A stretch of 64,000 bases of DNA, from contig NZ_CP025113.1 in NCBI RefSeq assembly GCF_002831585.1, forward strand, positions 5,843,001-5,907,000. Direction: 5' to 3'. Position numbers and translations under genes: made by a program. The stretch is from Bradyrhizobium sp. SK17. GTDB lineage: Bacteria > Pseudomonadota > Alphaproteobacteria > Rhizobiales > Xanthobacteraceae. Shown here in pieces: positions 16,521 through 25,846 of this stretch; positions within the stretch are counted from its first letter, which is position 1; each line of letters starts with the position of its first letter. The notes beneath the pieces are model-generated. The model made no database searches. It saw only the letters and a program-made list of their open reading frames with translations, and was not told the origin of the DNA.

Positions 16521-17780
16521 CTACCCTCCCGCCATCAGATCCTTCGCCAGCGCCATGTACGCCGGCAAGGTCACCGGGTCATTGGCGGCATTGCCGGCCA
16601 TCGGGTGCGAGGCGTAGCGCGCGATCACCATCTCGGCCCTGGGATCGATGTAGATGCCCTGGCCGTGCACGCCGCGCGCCATGAAGGCGCCGTGCGCATT
16701 GTGCGTCACCCACCATTGATTGCGGTAGGAGGCGCCGGGCAGCGTGGTGTAGCCGGCCGGCTTGAACTTCTCGGGATCGCCGCCGCGTGCGATGTCCTCG
16801 ACCACCTGCGACGGCACGATCTGGCGGCCATTGAAGCGGCCGTGATTGCGGATGGTCTCGCCGAAGCGGGCGAGATCGCGCAGCGTGGTCGACAACCCGC
16901 CGCCGCCGCTTTCGGTGCCGATGCGGTCGACGTGATAATGCGCGTCCTCCTCCGCGCCCATCGGCGCCCAGATCCGCTCGGACAAGAGATCCGACAAGGT
17001 CATGCCGCTGGCGCGCCGGATGATCCAGGCCAGTACGTCGGTGTTGACGGTCTTGTAGGCGAACGCCTTGCCGTGCTCGCCCTGCTTCGGCTGCGCGCAG
17101 AGGAAATCGAAGATGGTGGTCGCGCCCTCATAGCCCGGCGGGATCGGCGCCATGCCGTTGGCGCGGCGCAGCCCCCAGACGTCGGAGTTCTTGTCGGTAT
17201 AGACCTCGGTGTATTTCAGGCCGGTGGTCATATCCATCACTTCATGCACGCGGGCATCGCCGAACGCGCTGGCCTTCAGCTCCGGCACGTAGTCGGTGAC
17301 CGGCGCCTGCGGATCGATCTTGCCCTCGGCGATCAGGATGCCGGCGAGCGTGCCGGTGAACGACTTGGTCACCGACATCGCGATATGCGGCTTGTGCGGC
17401 TTCAGCGCGCCGAAGTAGCGCTCGTAGATCAGTTTGCCCCGATGCAGCACGGCGATGCCATCGGCGTAGCTGTCCTCGAGCATGCGCGCGAAGGTCTGCG
17501 GCCGGCCGTCCATCGTCACCGACGCCGACCCGCCGATGTCGTGATCCGCGCGCGGCAGCACCGACGCGCCCCCTGCTCCGCGCCAGACATTCACCGTCGG
17601 CACCAGCTGGCGGATGTTGCTCCAGGCCCAGCGCAGTTCGGGGAAGCTGCGGAACGAGCCGTCCTGGAAGGTGATGGTCTTGTCCTGCGGCGGCGGAAAG
17701 CCCTGCATCCAGCCGAGCTCGTTCGGATCGGTCTCGGCGGCGGTGGGGTTTTGTTGCGGATTGGCGGCTGCGACGGACAT
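16521..17780 (-). CDS. Serine hydrolase, beta-lactamase/penicillin-binding fold
   Basis: Class C-like hydrolase of 419 residues. The SxxK motif is S136-V-T-K139, and later blocks AYKTVNTDVLAW and GVHGQGIYIDP sit where the second and third motifs fall. No signal peptide is evident, so it may be cytoplasmic. The family includes esterases and 6-aminohexanoate-oligomer hydrolases as well as lactamases; the substrate is unknown. ATG 17780 is preceded by GGAG about 10 nt upstream. Confidence 0.85.
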   Translation of the reverse strand: MSVAAANPQQNPTAAETDPNELGWMQGFPPPQDKTITFQDGSFRSFPELRWAWSNIRQLVPTVNVWRGAGGASVLPRADHDIGGSASVTMDGRPQTFARMLEDSYADGIAVLHRGKLIYERYFGALKPHKPHIAMSVTKSFTGTLAGILIAEGKIDPQAPVTDYVPELKASAFGDARVHEVMDMTTGLKYTEVYTDKNSDVWGLRRANGMAPIPPGYEGATTIFDFLCAQPKQGEHGKAFAYKTVNTDVLAWIIRRASGMTLSDLLSERIWAPMGAEEDAHYHVDRIGTESGGGGLSTTLRDLARFGETIRNHGRFNGRQIVPSQVVEDIARGGDPEKFKPAGYTTLPGASYRNQWWVTHNAHGAFMARGVHGQGIYIDPRAEMVIARYASHPMAGNAANDPVTLPAYMALAKDLMAGG

Positions 17781-17953
17781 CAAGGTTGGCTCCAGAGCTG
17801 CGAGACGAAGGCTGCGATACGAATTTCGTATCACGCGACGGCAACCGCCACACCCCGCGTTTGCGCCGGGGTGGTCGTCGCCGCGAGCGCGCCGTCCGCG
17901 CGATCCGACACCCGACTGTCGCGCCCGGGCCAAAACCTTCCCGCGCCAACGGA

Positions 17954-18427
17954 TTACCCAGCCGCCGCCCGCTCGATCGCGGCGATGTCGATATTCTTCA
18001 TCGTCATCATCGCCTCCATCGCGCGACGCCCCGCGGCTTGATCGGCCCCGTTGACCAGCTCGAGCAGCCGCCGCGGCGTGATCTGCCAGGTGAAGCCCCA
18101 GCGGTCACGGCACCAGCCGCACGGCAATTCCTTGCCGCCATTTTTCGTCACCGCGTTCCAGTAGCGATCGGTCTCCTGCTGGCTGTCGGTCAGCACCATG
18201 AAACTGACGGCCTCGTTCGGCACGTAGTTGGAACCGCCATTCAGCCCGACGAAGCGGCGGCCGAGCACGGTGAACTCGACCGTCAGCTCATCGCCCTGCC
18301 CGATCCCCGGAATCGGCGAGACGTGCCCAGCATCGACATGGCTGTCGGGAAAGGTCGCGGCATAAAACTCCGCCGCTTCGCGCGCCCGGCCCTGATCGAA
18401 CCAAAGGCATGTGACGAGATCGGTCAT
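17954..18427 (-). CDS. VOC-superfamily PhnB-like protein
   Basis: Protein of 157 residues with the PhnB / 3-demethylubiquinone-methyltransferase-like pattern: [23 protein letters not shown] in motif pieces, GLNGG near residue 60 and [14 protein letters not shown] near 103. It forms one glyoxalase-type beta-alpha-beta-beta-beta unit. No biochemical function can be read. The start is fixed by AAGGAG 7 nt before ATG 18427. Confidence 0.85.
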   Translation of the reverse strand: MTDLVTCLWFDQGRAREAAEFYAATFPDSHVDAGHVSPIPGIGQGDELTVEFTVLGRRFVGLNGGSNYVPNEAVSFMVLTDSQQETDRYWNAVTKNGGKELPCGWCRDRWGFTWQITPRRLLELVNGADQAAGRRAMEAMMTMKNIDIAAIERAAAG

Positions 18428-18538
18428 GTGCAGTCTCCTTGTTATGCGCAAAGGACGGTTGGCGACGACGGCAACCGACAGGCCGACGAGAATAATTTGC
18501 GGGAACTAGTTTGTGACGGCACGCATCCGCACACGCTG

Positions 18539-18657
18539 TCGTCCTGGCGAAAGCCAGGACCCATAACCACCGAATTCGAGATGAGCAGGATCATCGCCCC
18601 CGCGTCGCGTAACCAACGACCATTTGGGGTAATGGGTCCTGGCTTTCGCCAGGACGA
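18539..18657. repeat. Inverted repeat with perfect 26-bp arms
   Basis: Arms 18539-18564 and 18632-18657 are exact reverse complements, beginning TCGTCCTGGCGAAAGCC, separated by 67 nt. A dispersed Bradyrhizobium-type repeat in a gene-free stretch that runs from 18428 to 19502. Confidence 0.8.
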
Positions 18658-18697
18658 CGATGTGGATGGCTCTCGATTCAAGATGACCAACACGCGG

Positions 18698-18802
18698 TGT
18701 CATCGCCCGGCGCGACCGGGCGATCCAGTATTCCAGAGACAGTCGTTGTTGAATGGATGGGCCGCGGCGTACTGGATCGCCCGGTCGAGCCGGGCGATGA
18801 CA
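18698..18802. repeat. Inverted repeat (TGTCATCGCCCGG type)
   Basis: Outer arms TGTCATCGCCCGG and CCGGGCGATGACA with inner arms GATCCAGTA and TACTGGATC. The second palindromic repeat in the gene-free kilobase. Confidence 0.8.
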
Positions 18803-18875
18803 GTTGAGGTTGGGGATACGGCTTCGCATTCTCGCGACATGAGCTGTCCGAAGTTTTGCATTTCGTTCCGCCCTC

Positions 18876-19213
18876 CTCTCACAGAGGGCGCAGGGAAAGC
18901 CGGGTGCCGATCGCACCCATGGGCCCCGAGCAATGGGTAGAAAGCTCGGGGGTAGGACCACAGGTGTAACCGGAAACAACCCGGCTTTCCCTGCGCGATG
19001 GGTTACGGCTTACTTCGTGCTCTCCCCGGCGAGACCAGACTTTTTTGTCACCGTCTCCGCCACGCGCACCGCGCAATGTGAAGAGACACCTGCCACTTGG
19101 GCGTCAGGACCACACGACTTCGCCGTCCGCCTCACGCGCACTCGTCAGTCGCGCATTCGGCGTCCACCGCATCTCCACCCGCGTCCGTGACGATCGCGAT
19201 CCGCCCCTCGTGT
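18876..19213. repeat. Long intergenic repeat, possibly structured RNA
   Basis: A stretch of about 340 nt containing CAGGGAAAGCCGGG and its complement CCCGGCTTTCCCTG (pairing over about 100 nt), followed by TTACGGCTTACTTCGTGCTC, CTCCCCGGCGAGACC and a GTCAGGACCACACGACTTCG block. I recognise this arrangement as a long dispersed element of Bradyrhizobium intergenic regions. No open frame in it looks coding. Confidence 0.55.
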
Positions 19214-19502
19214 CGGGTGAGACGCGCACATTGAACAGCTGAGTTGGGTCAAACGCCAAGCGGAATATTTTCTTAGTCGCGGATTGACGGGTTATGCTGA
19301 GTTGCCCGTTGGGGTGATTTGTCGCAGGAGGTGCGGTGAGATTTGATTTGCGTCGAGGCGGTTCTGTCGTACGGCACAGACAATTCGGCGAGAAGCGGCG
19401 CGCCAATCCATCGCTTGGCGCCAACTTGGCTGATCGCTTTCGCCAAGCAACCCCAGGGGAGCTGGACTGTGGCTCCGTCGAACCCGGCCGATCCGATGCT
19501 TG
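19214..19502. other. Gene-free stretch
   Basis: About 290 nt between the long repeat and the monooxygenase gene. Short open frames exist on both strands but none has a ribosome site with protein-like composition. It may hold a decayed insertion, but nothing can be named. Confidence 0.4.
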
Positions 19503-20672
19503 CTACAGGTTGAGTTCGCCGTCACGGAGCCTTCGGTCACGCTCCGAAATTTCGGCATCGTCGACTGGGAATATCATTGCCATGCCGTCATTGGCTGCCC
19601 TCATCTGAACTTCATCGACAAAGGCATGCAGTTTGTCGTGATAGTCTTGGAAGGCGGCAGCGTAGTCGGCGCCGTTCCGTTGCAATGCTTCGGCAAGTCG
19701 TCCCGCCCCAATGATCGCCATCGAGCCACCCATCCCTGCTACCGGTGATACGCAGTAGCCTGCGTCACCCACGAGAGCGACCCGCCCTTTCGACCAAAAC
19801 GGCATCCGGATCTGGTTGATCCTGTCGAAGTAAAAGTCGTTGTCAGTATCCACGTGCTTCAGGGCGGCCGGCACCTTCCAGCCTAGCCCATCGAAATGGT
19901 CATGGATCATCGCTCGCTGCTGCGCGCGATCACGATAGTCGTATTCGATTTCGCTGGTGGCGCGAAACGCGAGGCCAATGTCGGTTCGGTCGTCGTAGCC
20001 GTTCAGCATTGCCGTTCGCCCCGGCACGCTGAACACCTGCGATACGTTGGGCGGCAATATACCCGTCACCGGCACGACCTTCAGATAGACATAACCTCCC
20101 ATGAAGTAAGTGAAGTTCTTCTCGTCGCCGAACACCAACTTCCTCGTGTTGGAGCGATTGCCGTCGCAGCCAAACACCAGGGCATAGGTACGCCGCGTCC
20201 CGTCATCCAGCGTGACCGTGACGCCTTCAGGACCATCGCTAAGCTGTTTGATCGAGCGGCCGAACCGCAGCTCGACCGCCCCATCGATCCCCGCGAAGAG
20301 GATTTCCAGCAGATCATCACGGTGTATCTCAAACCGGGTGCGCGGCGGCGCATCCGGCCCGGTATCGATGCCAAAGCCGCCAAGCGTGTGATCCTGGACG
20401 TCCTTGAACTCAAACGCGCGCGGGGGCAACGCCTTGGCTCGAACAGCATCGAACATACCCATGCGCTCGAGAACGCCAACGGTCTCGCCCTCGATGTCGA
20501 CCGGCGTCCCGCCTTTGCGAAGCTCGCTTGCAACCTCGACCACCGTAACCCGGTAGCCCAGCCGGTTGAGCCAATAAGCCATCGCCAAGCCCGCGAAGCT
20601 TGCGCCACTGACCAGCACAGGGGCGCCGGAAGGCGGATGAGGATTCTGGACGGAGACAGGGTAGTCGACCAT
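19503..20672 (-). CDS. FAD-dependent monooxygenase (PHBH/TetX-like)
   Basis: Flavoprotein hydroxylase of about 389 residues. The N terminus carries the FAD Rossmann motif (SGASFAGLAMAYWLNRLGYRVTVVE), the middle has FGCDGNRSNTRK, and GRVALVGDAGYCVSPVAGMGGSMAI is the second FAD motif. It is divergent from a TetR regulator across a perfect operator, as in inducible detoxification pairs. The substrate is unknown. Start choice is ATG 20672 (GGAG 9-12 nt upstream); ATG 20684 and 20705 are also in frame. Confidence 0.88.
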   Translation of the reverse strand: MVDYPVSVQNPHPPSGAPVLVSGASFAGLAMAYWLNRLGYRVTVVEVASELRKGGTPVDIEGETVGVLERMGMFDAVRAKALPPRAFEFKDVQDHTLGGFGIDTGPDAPPRTRFEIHRDDLLEILFAGIDGAVELRFGRSIKQLSDGPEGVTVTLDDGTRRTYALVFGCDGNRSNTRKLVFGDEKNFTYFMGGYVYLKVVPVTGILPPNVSQVFSVPGRTAMLNGYDDRTDIGLAFRATSEIEYDYRDRAQQRAMIHDHFDGLGWKVPAALKHVDTDNDFYFDRINQIRMPFWSKGRVALVGDAGYCVSPVAGMGGSMAIIGAGRLAEALQRNGADYAAAFQDYHDKLHAFVDEVQMRAANDGMAMIFPVDDAEISERDRRLRDGELNL

Positions 20673-20704
20673 AGAGGGCTCCATGGAAGGATGATATTGA
20701 ACCA

Positions 20705-20730
20705 TACTCAGTATTAATATATACTGAGTA
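20705..20730. promoter_or_regulatory. TetR operator between divergent genes
   Basis: TACTCAGTAT and ATACTGAGTA are perfect 10-bp arms around TAATAT. The site lies in the region shared by the monooxygenase and TetR genes and would cover both promoters. Its size fits TetR-family operators. Confidence 0.7.
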
Positions 20731-20748
20731 CATATAAGGCAAGGATTG

Positions 20749-21387
20749 ATGAACGAAAAGGCCGACCGACGCACCCGCAAGCGTCTGGCAACCCGCCAGA
20801 GCATCTCGGACACGGCGACCCGTCTGTTTCTTGAGCGGGGCTTCGATTCAGTAACGATCGACGAAATCGCCGCAGCAGCCGACGTTGGCCGAATGACGGT
20901 TTTCAATCATTTCCCCCGGAAAGAGGACATGTTCTTCGACCGTGAGGAAGAGATTCAGGCGTTGGCCTTCGACGCTATTCGCAAACGTGGGCCCGGCGTC
21001 TCGCCGATCGAGGCGACTCGCAAACTGGCGCATGACCTTGTTGCGCAGGATCATGAGTTTGTGATGCTGTCCGCAGACACGAGCTGGTTCATCAAGACGG
21101 CCATGGCCAGTGAGGCGCTCAAGGCGCGCGCGCGGGAGATGCGAGACGATTTTACCCGCGCATTAGCAATCGTGTTGGCCGATACCAGCAACCGACCAAC
21201 AGGTGATCCGAATGCTCATCTTGCAGCCGGACTCATCGTATCGACCTGGAACGTTGCCTTCAGTGAAGCGCAGAAACTCTTTGATCGCACGCGTGACGCA
21301 AGCGCGGCGAAGCGCTGCTTCCTTGCGGTTATCGACCGCGGGACGGCGGGAGCAGCCGCAGCCCTCGCAAAGACCGCTTACGCTTGA
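20749..21387 (+). CDS. TetR-family transcriptional regulator
   Basis: Repressor of 212 residues. Residues 10-55 form the TetR DNA-binding domain (TATRLFLERGFDSVTIDEI, then GRMTVFNHFPRKEDMFF). The rest is the helical ligand-binding dimerisation part. ATG 20749 follows GGCAAGG; the TTG just before is less likely. It is divergent from the monooxygenase gene and probably represses both through the palindrome between them. Confidence 0.9.
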   Translation: MNEKADRRTRKRLATRQSISDTATRLFLERGFDSVTIDEIAAAADVGRMTVFNHFPRKEDMFFDREEEIQALAFDAIRKRGPGVSPIEATRKLAHDLVAQDHEFVMLSADTSWFIKTAMASEALKARAREMRDDFTRALAIVLADTSNRPTGDPNAHLAAGLIVSTWNVAFSEAQKLFDRTRDASAAKRCFLAVIDRGTAGAAAALAKTAYA

Positions 21388-21488
21388 TCCTGGCCGCGTT
21401 CGAGCCTCGCGGCAAAAATCGCTGATCGAGATCCGATTCAGGAAGAACGGGGATTGGCTACGCCGTTTAGAGCGTTTCCCCTCTTACC

Positions 21489-21503
21489 CTACTCCCACTC
21501 GAT
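21489..21503 (-). other. Candidate attachment-site core matching a guaA 3' end
   Basis: The minus strand reads ATCGAGTGGGAGTAG, which encodes Ile-Glu-Trp-Glu-stop, the conserved end of GMP synthase. The preceding codon does not continue guaA. Tripartite ICEs of Mesorhizobium are known to integrate in the guaA 3' end. The site lies in a gene-free AT-richer stretch (21388-21785) exactly where chromosomal genes give way to the defence island. That stretch also holds a 12-nt direct repeat GCTATACCGTCA (21560-21571, 21748-21759). No tRNA or integrase is present. Confidence 0.45.
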
Positions 21504-21785
21504 TATTTCCTGCTCTCATAACGCATTGAAATTGCCCGTCAAAAAAATTTTCTCGGCTTGCTATACCGTCAGCCAATCCGTCAAAAACTCGCGCTTCTGA
21601 AAACATTGGATTTTTCGGCTGCTTTCGCGAAACGCACCTTCCACCATCTATCGCCGAACACGGTCGAGGAAGCTCACCCGACATCGATCAAGCCCGCCCC
21701 GCCATCTGTACGCTGCGGTACGATGTGTAATCACCTACACCTCGCTAGCTATACCGTCATCACCGCCCAAACCTCTTCAACTCTC

Positions 21786-22691
21786 TCAGAGATTCAGATC
21801 TCGCACAGCGACGAACGCTCGGTTTGTTTCGGCAGCACGACGTTCCTTCGCTTCTAAAACCCCGATCAATGAGACCTTGCGCGAGAGCACCTCATAGAGG
21901 TCGAGCCCGTCCGCGCATATCAGATTGGTTTGCCGCCCACGCGAGAACGCTTCGAGCCCCTCGGCCGTGAAACCGGAATTGCTAACGAACAGTCCGCGCG
22001 ACCACGACGCTTTTCCGCCGACCTTACCGGAAAACGTCATCAGATCGGCAAAGCCGATCTGAGGCCCGTGCCATTTCGCTTCCACCAGATAGGTCTGACC
22101 ATGCAGCTTGAAACTGCCGTCGATCTGCTCGCCGACGAGACGGAACGAGCCACGCGGCGCGAGCCCAAAGCCGGCGAACAGCTCGTTGAGAAAGCCTTCG
22201 AATCGCAGACCTCGCGCCTGGGGGTCGAGCTTGGTGATCTCAACGAGCAGCGTCGCAAGTTCCTGGGCCTTCGACTCACTCAACGTCGAAGACGCCTGCC
22301 GCGCAGGCTCCCCCGCCTTTACCGAGCCGAAGCTGCCGAGAAAACTTGGATCAAGCAACTCGGGGATTTTGAATTGGACACCGGGAAGAAGGATGTTCAG
22401 CCGATCAATCTCTTCGCGGCTTAGGGGATTTCCCTTTCCGCGCCGGTAGGTCATCGCCTGTCGAACGATCGCCACGATTAACTTGGTGAAACACGACCGG
22501 CGCTGTTCGAGCGTCGCGGTCAAGAGCTGCACGATCGCGGGTCGCTTGCTGCCTGGGACCCATAGATCGCCAACACCGGCCTGCGCAGCGGCAAGCGGAA
22601 ACGCGGTCCTGTTGTTTCCGCTTCCGGGGAGGAAATCGTAGAGAAGATCCGCCAGGTCTTCGACCGCCTGAGCTTCACGAAACGACATCAT
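21786..22691 (-). CDS. Restriction-endonuclease-like (Mrr-type) protein
   Basis: Protein of 301 residues. The C-terminal half has a PD-(D/E)XK core of the Mrr kind: [16 protein letters not shown] (helix, residues 162-177), D191 in EQIDGSF, and E204-A-K206 in YLVEAKW, followed by [10 protein letters not shown]. The N-terminal half is helical and unassigned. It is divergent from qatA with 294 nt between. A role in recognising foreign or modified DNA is inferred from the fold and the setting. Whether it belongs to the qat system is unknown. Confidence 0.78.
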   Translation of the reverse strand: MMSFREAQAVEDLADLLYDFLPGSGNNRTAFPLAAAQAGVGDLWVPGSKRPAIVQLLTATLEQRRSCFTKLIVAIVRQAMTYRRGKGNPLSREEIDRLNILLPGVQFKIPELLDPSFLGSFGSVKAGEPARQASSTLSESKAQELATLLVEITKLDPQARGLRFEGFLNELFAGFGLAPRGSFRLVGEQIDGSFKLHGQTYLVEAKWHGPQIGFADLMTFSGKVGGKASWSRGLFVSNSGFTAEGLEAFSRGRQTNLICADGLDLYEVLSRKVSLIGVLEAKERRAAETNRAFVAVRDLNL

Positions 22692-22860
22692 AACCTACCA
22701 GCCCTCACGCTCCTCCATCCCCACCTCGGGTTCAATCCGGGGCCGAAAGCGCGCCCCAATGCGTCCTGCCGCAGGCTGCCGACAACTCATTGCGCGGAGA
22801 TCCGACGAATGATGTGTCTCGGGATCGTCACAGGATTCATGTGACGACTCTCAATCTAGC

Positions 22861-22908
22861 AAGATTGTAAGCTTCATGCTACACAATCCCTAAATCCGTA
22901 GCACGAAG
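22861..22908. promoter_or_regulatory. Operator-like element upstream of qatA (copy 1)
   Basis: ATTGTAA, one base, then CTTCATGCTAC (22872-22882), a 15-nt spacer and GTAGCACGAAG (22898-22908). The arms are inverted repeats matching at 10 of 11 positions. The element recurs with the same spacing upstream of hipB (27986-28033), with 34 of 48 positions identical. It ends 77 nt before the qatA start. Confidence 0.65.
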
Positions 22909-22985
22909 AAGGCAGAGGAACTGCCGTTGCGGAGCGCAGCCGCCAGGATGGGCTCCTCCGGCTGCTGAAGCTGTGGGGGCAAGCA

Positions 22986-24938
22986 GTGATCCTGACGGAC
23001 AACGAGACTAAGGTCGACCTTCTCAACAACGAGGCGATCGCAGCGACCATCATCAAACTCTTGCGCGACCGGCCCGATCAACCGGTGACTGTTGGTGTCC
23101 ATGGTGATTGGGGCGCCGGCAAGTCTAGTGTGTTGGAGATGATCGAGGCCGGCTTCGAGGGGGAAGCGAAGGTCCTGTGCCTCAAGTTCAATGGTTGGCG
23201 TTTTCAGGGATTCGAAGACGCTAAAATTGCGCTTATCGAGGGCATCGTCACCGGGCTCATCGAAAAGCGGCCCGCTCTCACCGCGGCGGGCGAAACGGTC
23301 AAGGATGTCTTTCGCCGGATCGACTGGCTCAAGGTGGCGAAGAAGGCTGGTGGGCTCGCCTTCACCGCCTTTACCGGCATCCCGACGCCCGATCAGATTC
23401 AGACGATCGTCGGCACCTTGGAAGGCTTCCTCGCCGATCCGGCAAAGCTCGCCACCAAGGAGAATCTCGAAGCCGCAGTCGAAGGCGTGAAAGGCCTGTT
23501 GAAGCCGAAGGGCGAAGGCGACTCGACCAACGTTCCTGAGGAGATCAACGCATTCCGGAAGGCCTTCGACGATCTCCTCGACAAGGCGGGTGTCGAGCAA
23601 CTCGTTGTCCTGATCGATGACCTCGATCGCTGCTTGCCCGATACCGCGATCGAGACCTTGGAGGCCGTCCGCCTCTTCGTCTTCACGTCCCGCACCGCCT
23701 TCGTCGTCGCCGCCGACGAGGCGATGATCGAATATGCGGTGCGCAAACACTTTCCCGATCTGCCGGACACCACCGGTCCGCAGACATATGCCCGGAACTA
23801 CCTCGAGAAGCTCATCCAGGTGCCCTTCCGCATCCCTGCGCTGGGGGACACGGAAACGCGCATCTATGTGACGCTCCTCCTTGTCGGCGCCGAACTCGGC
23901 GACAACGACGAGGCGTTCAACGCCTTGATCAAGGTCGCTCGTGAACGGCTTAAGCGCCCGTGGACCTCGGGTGCGCTCGATGCTGCCACCGTCAGAACCG
24001 CTCTCGGGGGCAAGGCTTCGCGCGCCAACAATGCGTTGGCGCTCAGCGATCAGATCGGACCGATCCTCGCCAGCGGAACCAAGGGCAATCCGCGTCAGAT
24101 CAAGCGATTCCTCAACACGCTCGTCTTGCGGCAGCGCACCGCCGAAGCGAGAGGGTTCGGGGATGACGTCAAGCTGCCTGTGCTCGCAAAACTCATGCTC
24201 GCCGAGCGGTTCCTGCCCCGCCTCTTCGATCAGATCGCCGCGGCAGCCGCGGCAGCAGCAAATGGCAAATGCCCGGACCTGTCAGCACTCGAAGCGGCGG
24301 CGACCGCCAAGGATGACGCGAAAACTGCGGCCAAGCCGGAGAAGGCCGCAGCCAAAGGCGACGACGCCGTGAAGTCGACTGAGAGCGCGCTTTTGAGCGA
24401 GTGGCTATCGTCGCCTGCGATCAAAGCCTGGGCGGCGGTGCCAACCGCGATCGGTGGCGAGGATCTTCGCCCCTACCTCTTCGTCGCCAAGGACAGGAAA
24501 GATTATTTCGGCGCCGCCTCAGTGCTCGGCCACCTCGCCGCCGTGGTCGAACAGCTCTTCGGCGGGAAATTCGCGGTGCAGGGCCTCGAAGCCGATCTCA
24601 AGCGCCTGGCCACGCCTGAAGCTGCGCAGATCTTCGAAGCCGTGCGCGGCCGCATCGTCGGTGGGGACAGCTTTGACACTGAGCCGCCTGGCGCGGCGGG
24701 TTTGGCGGTTCTCGTTAAGGCTCATCCGACCCTGCAGGCCAATCTCGTCGATTTCCTCGAAGCGCTCCCGCGAGATCGTCTCGGTCCATGGGTCTGCGGC
24801 GGCTGGGAAGGTGTTCTCAAGGACGGCGATGCGACCCAACGCTTCGACCGCCTTCTTCAGACCTGGGGCAAAGAAGGTGGCGCGATGCTCAAGGCGGCGG
24901 CCATGGGTGTTCTTCGCACCCGCCAGGGAGTCCGCTGA
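22986..24938 (+). CDS. qatA: QatA, KAP-family P-loop NTPase of the Qat defence system
   Basis: Anti-phage ATPase of 650 residues. Walker A is GDWGAGKS (40-47) near the N terminus, preceded by LTDNETKVDLLNNEAIA, the usual KAP opening. Walker B is at about 205-212 (VVLIDDLDRC). GNPRQIKRFLNTLVLRQR is the KAP sensor region. A low-complexity Ala/Lys linker lies at about 417-460. The start is GTG, with GGGGGC 5-10 nt upstream. It overlaps qatB by one base (TGATG). In the known Qat system all four genes are needed; the mechanism is not settled. Confidence 0.9.
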   Translation: MILTDNETKVDLLNNEAIAATIIKLLRDRPDQPVTVGVHGDWGAGKSSVLEMIEAGFEGEAKVLCLKFNGWRFQGFEDAKIALIEGIVTGLIEKRPALTAAGETVKDVFRRIDWLKVAKKAGGLAFTAFTGIPTPDQIQTIVGTLEGFLADPAKLATKENLEAAVEGVKGLLKPKGEGDSTNVPEEINAFRKAFDDLLDKAGVEQLVVLIDDLDRCLPDTAIETLEAVRLFVFTSRTAFVVAADEAMIEYAVRKHFPDLPDTTGPQTYARNYLEKLIQVPFRIPALGDTETRIYVTLLLVGAELGDNDEAFNALIKVARERLKRPWTSGALDAATVRTALGGKASRANNALALSDQIGPILASGTKGNPRQIKRFLNTLVLRQRTAEARGFGDDVKLPVLAKLMLAERFLPRLFDQIAAAAAAAANGKCPDLSALEAAATAKDDAKTAAKPEKAAAKGDDAVKSTESALLSEWLSSPAIKAWAAVPTAIGGEDLRPYLFVAKDRKDYFGAASVLGHLAAVVEQLFGGKFAVQGLEADLKRLATPEAAQIFEAVRGRIVGGDSFDTEPPGAAGLAVLVKAHPTLQANLVDFLEALPRDRLGPWVCGGWEGVLKDGDATQRFDRLLQTWGKEGGAMLKAAAMGVLRTRQGVR

Positions 24939-25846
24939 TGGGCACCTCCAGTGCATTCGGCGGCCAGGGCGGCGGGACGCCCCTCGTTCCAAGCTGGCTA
25001 GGCGATGACGGCGCACCGCCTGCCGCTCCAGACGGAGCTCCTCCCGATGGTGGACCACCAGACGGTCCGCCCGCGGATGCGCCAGCAGACGGTGCCCCAC
25101 CAGCCGCTCCCCCGGCACCGCCGGCTCGCCCGCCCATACCGCCGGTAGCCGATCCCGCGCGCTTCTCAGCGGCACGCAACAACTTCTCGCGTTTCGCTGG
25201 TTCGGGCGGCAGCGACCGCAAGAGCCTCGGCCGAGCAGTATCGCACTATGTGGGCTCATCGTCAGGCGGCGCGCGCACAGCAGCCGCAAGGATGGGATCG
25301 GCGCGCGGCGCAGGCAGCCGCCTGCTTGGCTTCTTGTCAGACGCCGTTGCGCGCGGCGCGACCGAAGCGCTTCGCGCGCTCAACCTCGGCGCTCTCGCAG
25401 GCCGCCCTATCGAAGAAATCTTTCTCGGTTTGGCGGACTATGTGTGTCCTGACGGCGGTTCGATCGACGAAGGCATCGCACGCGAAGCGTTCATCGAAAC
25501 GATCACAGACCTCGCCGGTGCAGGCATTACCGACCTCGATGGCCTCACCGCCGATCAGATGCAGACTGTGTTCGAGCTGTATGCGACCAACGCGATCGAA
25601 GCACGACTCTGCAACGACATCGGCGCGAAGACGATCACCCTGCCGTCGGATAGCCGCGAAGCCGCGCGCGTGCAGGCGCAATTGAACGACTTCATTCGGC
25701 GCGGGGTGGCTGATGCGCTCACGGTCGCCCGCGCCGCGGCTGCCGCGCTGACGCCCGATCGCGTGCTCCAGTTCGTCGGGCGCATCTACGAGCAAGCGTT
25801 CGGGATCTTGCAGATCATGGGCGATGCGGAGGCGGAAGGCGCATGA
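24938..25846 (+). CDS. qatB: QatB of the Qat defence system
   Basis: Protein of 302 residues with no assigned enzymatic fold. It opens with MGTSSAFGGQGGGTPLVPSW, the N-terminal signature of QatB proteins, then has a Pro/Ala/Asp-rich low-complexity linker (residues about 23-73) and a helical C-terminal region. It overlaps qatA by one base and qatC by four (ATGA), so the operon is tightly coupled. Identification rests on the N-terminal motif and on its place between qatA and qatC. Confidence 0.85.
   Translation: MGTSSAFGGQGGGTPLVPSWLGDDGAPPAAPDGAPPDGGPPDGPPADAPADGAPPAAPPAPPARPPIPPVADPARFSAARNNFSRFAGSGGSDRKSLGRAVSHYVGSSSGGARTAAARMGSARGAGSRLLGFLSDAVARGATEALRALNLGALAGRPIEEIFLGLADYVCPDGGSIDEGIAREAFIETITDLAGAGITDLDGLTADQMQTVFELYATNAIEARLCNDIGAKTITLPSDSREAARVQAQLNDFIRRGVADALTVARAAAAALTPDRVLQFVGRIYEQAFGILQIMGDAEAEGA

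Noticed and set aside
22949..22969. Leader peptide before qatA
   Set aside because: Only six codons, with no ribosome site or regulatory codon pattern.
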